From Actinoplanes italicus (GTDB taxonomy: Bacteria; Actinomycetota; Actinomycetes; Mycobacteriales; Micromonosporaceae), in assembly GCF_003001815.1 (NCBI RefSeq), contig NZ_PVMZ01000006.1:1-64000 (forward strand): 64,000 nucleotides of DNA. The letters run 5' to 3'. Both the position numbers and the translations under genes were made by a program. Position 1 is the stretch's first letter. Each line of letters begins with the position of its first letter. The notes under the pieces were generated by a model. That model worked only from the letters and a program-made list of their open reading frames with translations. It did not search any database and was not told the origin of the DNA. Positions 61,674 through 64,000 of this stretch are shown in pieces.

Positions 61674-62426
61674 TCACGCCTGGGGCGTGGTGACCGTCCA
61701 CTCGTAGACGTCCTGGCGCGCGGTGAGATGTCCGGTGGAACCGGTGAAGCCGATCCAGCCGCTGCTCGCGCCGGTCCGGTTGGCGAGGGCGACCTTCTGG
61801 TCGAGCATCAGTTCCTCGGGAGCGCCGGGGGTGAGGGCACGCACGAAGACCTGCAGCCGCCAGTTGTCGGCGTCGTAACGGACCCGGACCTGGAACGGCT
61901 TGCCGTACAGCGGGATCGAGGACTCGGCGGCCGAGTCGTACCGGTCGGGGTTTCCGCCGAGCGAGACCGCGAGATGGTTGCTGCTGGGGTCGGGCTGGTT
62001 CTGGTAGATGTCGAACTCGACGGCCACGCTGTCACGGATCCCGCGGTAGCCGAGACCGCCACCCCAGCCGCCGAGAGCGCGGGGACTCTGGCTCTGCGCC
62101 ACGAACGCGATGCCGTCGGCGCCACCGTGGCCGCCGCGCAGGTGGGCGGTGAACCGGGTCTCGAACGACTCGGTCAGGTCGATCTGCTGCATGCTCCACG
62201 CCGAGCCGGTCTGGCGGTAGCCACCGTCGGTCAGACGGATGACCCGCTCGTCGTCGCCGGCTCGCCACATCAGCGAAGCGGTGCCGTTGAGAGCCAGCGG
62301 CGGCGTGTACGGAGGCTCACTGTCGGCCGCGAACGCTCCCGGCGAGTTGACCGCGGCCACGATGGAGAGCATGGCGGAGGCCCAGAGACCGCCCCTCGCG
62401 ACTCTGGACGAGCGGAAACAGCGCAC
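61674..62426 (-). CDS. Secreted L-type lectin domain protein
   Basis: Exported protein of 250 aa. A signal peptide ending in Ala-Phe-Ala (~34) is followed by one legume-lectin-like beta-sandwich: LTESFETRFTAHLRGGHGGADGIAFVAQ and the metal-site region AVEFDIYQNQPDPSSNHLAV, whose Asp/Asn/His pattern matches the calcium/manganese loop of L-type lectins. The GTG at 62426 has GGAG 7 nt upstream. It lies 93 bp before the exopolysaccharide genes on the same strand and may bind that polymer. Confidence 0.85.
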   Translation of the reverse strand: MRCFRSSRVARGGLWASAMLSIVAAVNSPGAFAADSEPPYTPPLALNGTASLMWRAGDDERVIRLTDGGYRQTGSAWSMQQIDLTESFETRFTAHLRGGHGGADGIAFVAQSQSPRALGGWGGGLGYRGIRDSVAVEFDIYQNQPDPSSNHLAVSLGGNPDRYDSAAESSIPLYGKPFQVRVRYDADNWRLQVFVRALTPGAPEELMLDQKVALANRTGASSGWIGFTGSTGHLTARQDVYEWTVTTPQA

Positions 62427-62514
62427 GACTCACTCCACTTCATACGGGTTTGCCCGACTTAGACCTGGCCTAAGCTAGGGCAGTCCGCGCAGCCGTGTGA
62501 GCGAGTCCCGTTAT

Positions 62515-63639
62515 TTACCCCCGAGGGTTTTCGTTTCCGAGGCGATCCCGGACCCACCCGTGGAAGGCGGAGATGTGGTGCTCGCTCGGCACCAGCACCC
62601 CGCCCGCGGCGTACGCCCGCGACGCCATCCCGGGCTGGCACGCCTCACACGCCTCGAAGTCCTGCCGGTTCACCCGGTCGAAGAGTTCCACCGACGGATC
62701 GAGATCCACTCCCGAGTCGATCACATCCGGGCGGAACAGCCAGTCGCACTCCACGATCGTGTGATCAGCCGCGAGCGGGAACATCCGGTGCAGGATGACG
62801 TGATCCGGCACCAGGTTGATGAAGACCTGGGGTTTCACGGTGATCGCGTAGTAGCGCCGATCCTGCTCGGTGCTGATCGTCTCGATGGTAGTCACACCGG
62901 GGCCACCGTCGACGGTGAATCCCGAGATGTCCGGTCCGAATTCGGCACCGTGACCCACGTAGTACTGCGCCGCGTACCCGCCGGCGAACTCCGGCAGCAC
63001 GCGGACCAGCTCGGGATGGATCGTCGCGCAGTGATAGCACTCCATGAAGTTCTCGATGATCAGCTTCCAGTTGGCCCGGACGTCGTAGCGGATCCGCCGG
63101 CCGACGTGCAGTTCGGACAGCCGGTACCGGTCGATCGCGTCGAGGTCGCCCAGCCGTTCGACGCAGGCGCCCATCACGTCCTCCTCGAAGGAGGGCGGAT
63201 CGTCGGCCAGGCATACCCACACGTAACCGAGCCACTCCCGGACCTGCAGCGGGCGCAGGCCGAACTCCACCCGGTCGACGTCCGGCATCTTCACCAGGTT
63301 CGGCGCCGCGACGAGACGACCATCGAGGTCGTACGCCCACGCGTGGTACATGCAGCGGAAGGTCCGCTTCACCGAACCCGCCTCGTCGCCGCACAACCGG
63401 GCCCCGCGGTGGCGGCACACGTTGAGGAACGCCCGGGCGGCGCCGTCACGGGACCGCGTGACCAGCACGCTCTCCCTCCCCACAGTCACCGTGCGGTACT
63501 GGCCGGGGTTCGCCACGTCCGAGCCGCGGACGACGCAGAACCACATCCGTTCGAAGATCAGTTCCTGCTCGGCGCTGAAGATCGCGGGGTCGGTGTAGTA
63601 GTGGCCGGGGAGGGTGGGCAGCAGCGACGACATCGGCAT
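62515..63639 (-). CDS. Rieske oxygenase alpha subunit, glycine-betaine-demethylase-like
   Basis: Non-haem iron oxygenase of 374 aa. The Rieske 2Fe-2S ligands are C75, H77, C96 and H99 (NVCRHRGARLC, RCMYHAWAYD). The mononuclear iron site lies in NFMECYHCATIHPEL, with two His. The closest type is the N-demethylating group (GbcA, stachydrine demethylase). The ATG at 63639 overlaps the upstream stop as TGATG, so the two are co-translated. A reductase partner is not in the window. Confidence 0.9.
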   Translation of the reverse strand: MPMSSLLPTLPGHYYTDPAIFSAEQELIFERMWFCVVRGSDVANPGQYRTVTVGRESVLVTRSRDGAARAFLNVCRHRGARLCGDEAGSVKRTFRCMYHAWAYDLDGRLVAAPNLVKMPDVDRVEFGLRPLQVREWLGYVWVCLADDPPSFEEDVMGACVERLGDLDAIDRYRLSELHVGRRIRYDVRANWKLIIENFMECYHCATIHPELVRVLPEFAGGYAAQYYVGHGAEFGPDISGFTVDGGPGVTTIETISTEQDRRYYAITVKPQVFINLVPDHVILHRMFPLAADHTIVECDWLFRPDVIDSGVDLDPSVELFDRVNRQDFEACEACQPGMASRAYAAGGVLVPSEHHISAFHGWVRDRLGNENPRG

Positions 63640-64000
63640 CACTCCGTCAGGCGCGAGGGGTGGAACAGGTCGATCGGGTGGCGGGTGGAACCGGTGGTCG
63701 CCAGATCCGCGACGATCTCGCCGACCACCGGCACGAACTTGAAGCCGTGCCCGGAGAAGCCGCAGGCCACGGTGACCGCCTCGTGGGCCGGGTGCCGGCT
63801 GATCACGAAGTGCTCGTCCGGGGTGGTGCTGTACAGGCAGGGCTCGCCGCGCAGCCACTGTCCCGGCAGGTCGGGCAGGATCCGGGCGGCGCCCGCGGCC
63901 ATCTCGGCGATCTCGTCCGGATGCACGGCGGTGTCCAGACCCTCGGGAGTCGTCTCGGTGCCGCGCCGGAAGAACGCGATCTTGGCGCCGCCGCCGGGGC
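63639..64000 (-). CDS. Monomeric sarcosine-oxidase-like FAD enzyme, C-terminal part
   Basis: Only the last ~120 residues are present; the gene continues past the window edge. [11 protein letters not shown] carries the Cys that holds FAD covalently in monomeric sarcosine oxidases, and [17 protein letters not shown] is the conserved FAD/substrate region. With the Rieske oxygenase it fits oxidative removal of N-methyl groups from betaine-like compounds. Confidence 0.88.
   Translation of the reverse strand, partial: PGGGAKIAFFRRGTETTPEGLDTAVHPDEIAEMAAGAARILPDLPGQWLRGEPCLYSTTPDEHFVISRHPAHEAVTVACGFSGHGFKFVPVVGEIVADLATTGSTRHPIDLFHPSRLTE

Noticed and set aside
62450..62480. IdeR/DmdR iron box at CTTAGACCTGGCCTAAG
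   Set aside because: It is an inverted repeat with perfect 5-bp arms, but it matches the 19-bp iron-box consensus at well under half of its positions.

Overview
The window is chromosomal DNA of a very high-GC actinobacterium. The gene families (aerobic cob genes, DesK/NarL-type two-component pairs, F420-type PPOX and luciferase-like enzymes, an HspR-type operator) and frequent GTG and leaderless starts fit the Micromonosporaceae, probably Actinoplanes or a relative. The genus is an inference; there is no rRNA to fix it.

Layout. 1-1590: the right end of an IS630-family insertion sequence, followed by two short gene-free segments whose ends match each other and meet at CTAG. 1736-15840: two secreted Calx-beta repeat proteins of 1145 and 3338 residues on the minus strand, with the scar of a third locus beside them. 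The 1145-residue gene has a cyclic-di-GMP-I (GEMM-I) riboswitch directly in front of its ribosome binding site. 15966-21136: two ABC-2 exporters on the minus strand, one in an operon with a two-component system. 21275-31089: rnhA, a lipoprotein, a stand-alone LigD-type polymerase, a second two-component system, a membrane PAS-GGDEF-EAL protein with a 45-bp tandem repeat inside its GGDEF domain, a PPOX protein and a frameshifted luciferase-like gene. 31717-37790: a five-gene peptide ABC importer. 37865-42430: a CBM-like surface protein, hsp20 and dinB back to back over a 118-bp gap with a HAIR-like site and a LexA-like site, and a third two-component system. 42494-51147: cobalamin synthesis (cobF, cobN behind a cobalamin riboswitch, then cobG-cobH-cobIJ). 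51341-62426: an exopolysaccharide locus made of a secreted GH5-like hydrolase facing seven overlapping minus-strand genes (glycosyltransferases, flippase, polymerase-like membrane protein), headed by an L-type lectin. 62515-64000: a Rieske oxygenase and the end of a sarcosine-oxidase-like gene, typical of methylated-amine breakdown.

How it may fit together. The most interesting theme is c-di-GMP and the cell surface. A c-di-GMP riboswitch controls a Calx-beta protein, an enzyme likely to make or break c-di-GMP lies about 21 kb away, and the window also carries a giant Calx-beta protein, an exopolysaccharide operon and a secreted lectin. Only the riboswitch-gene pair is directly visible; the wider circuit is inference.

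Many plus-strand genes start 6-8 nt after a TANNNT hexamer with no Shine-Dalgarno sequence, which suggests leaderless transcripts. Most minus-strand operons instead show stop/start overlaps of ATGA type.
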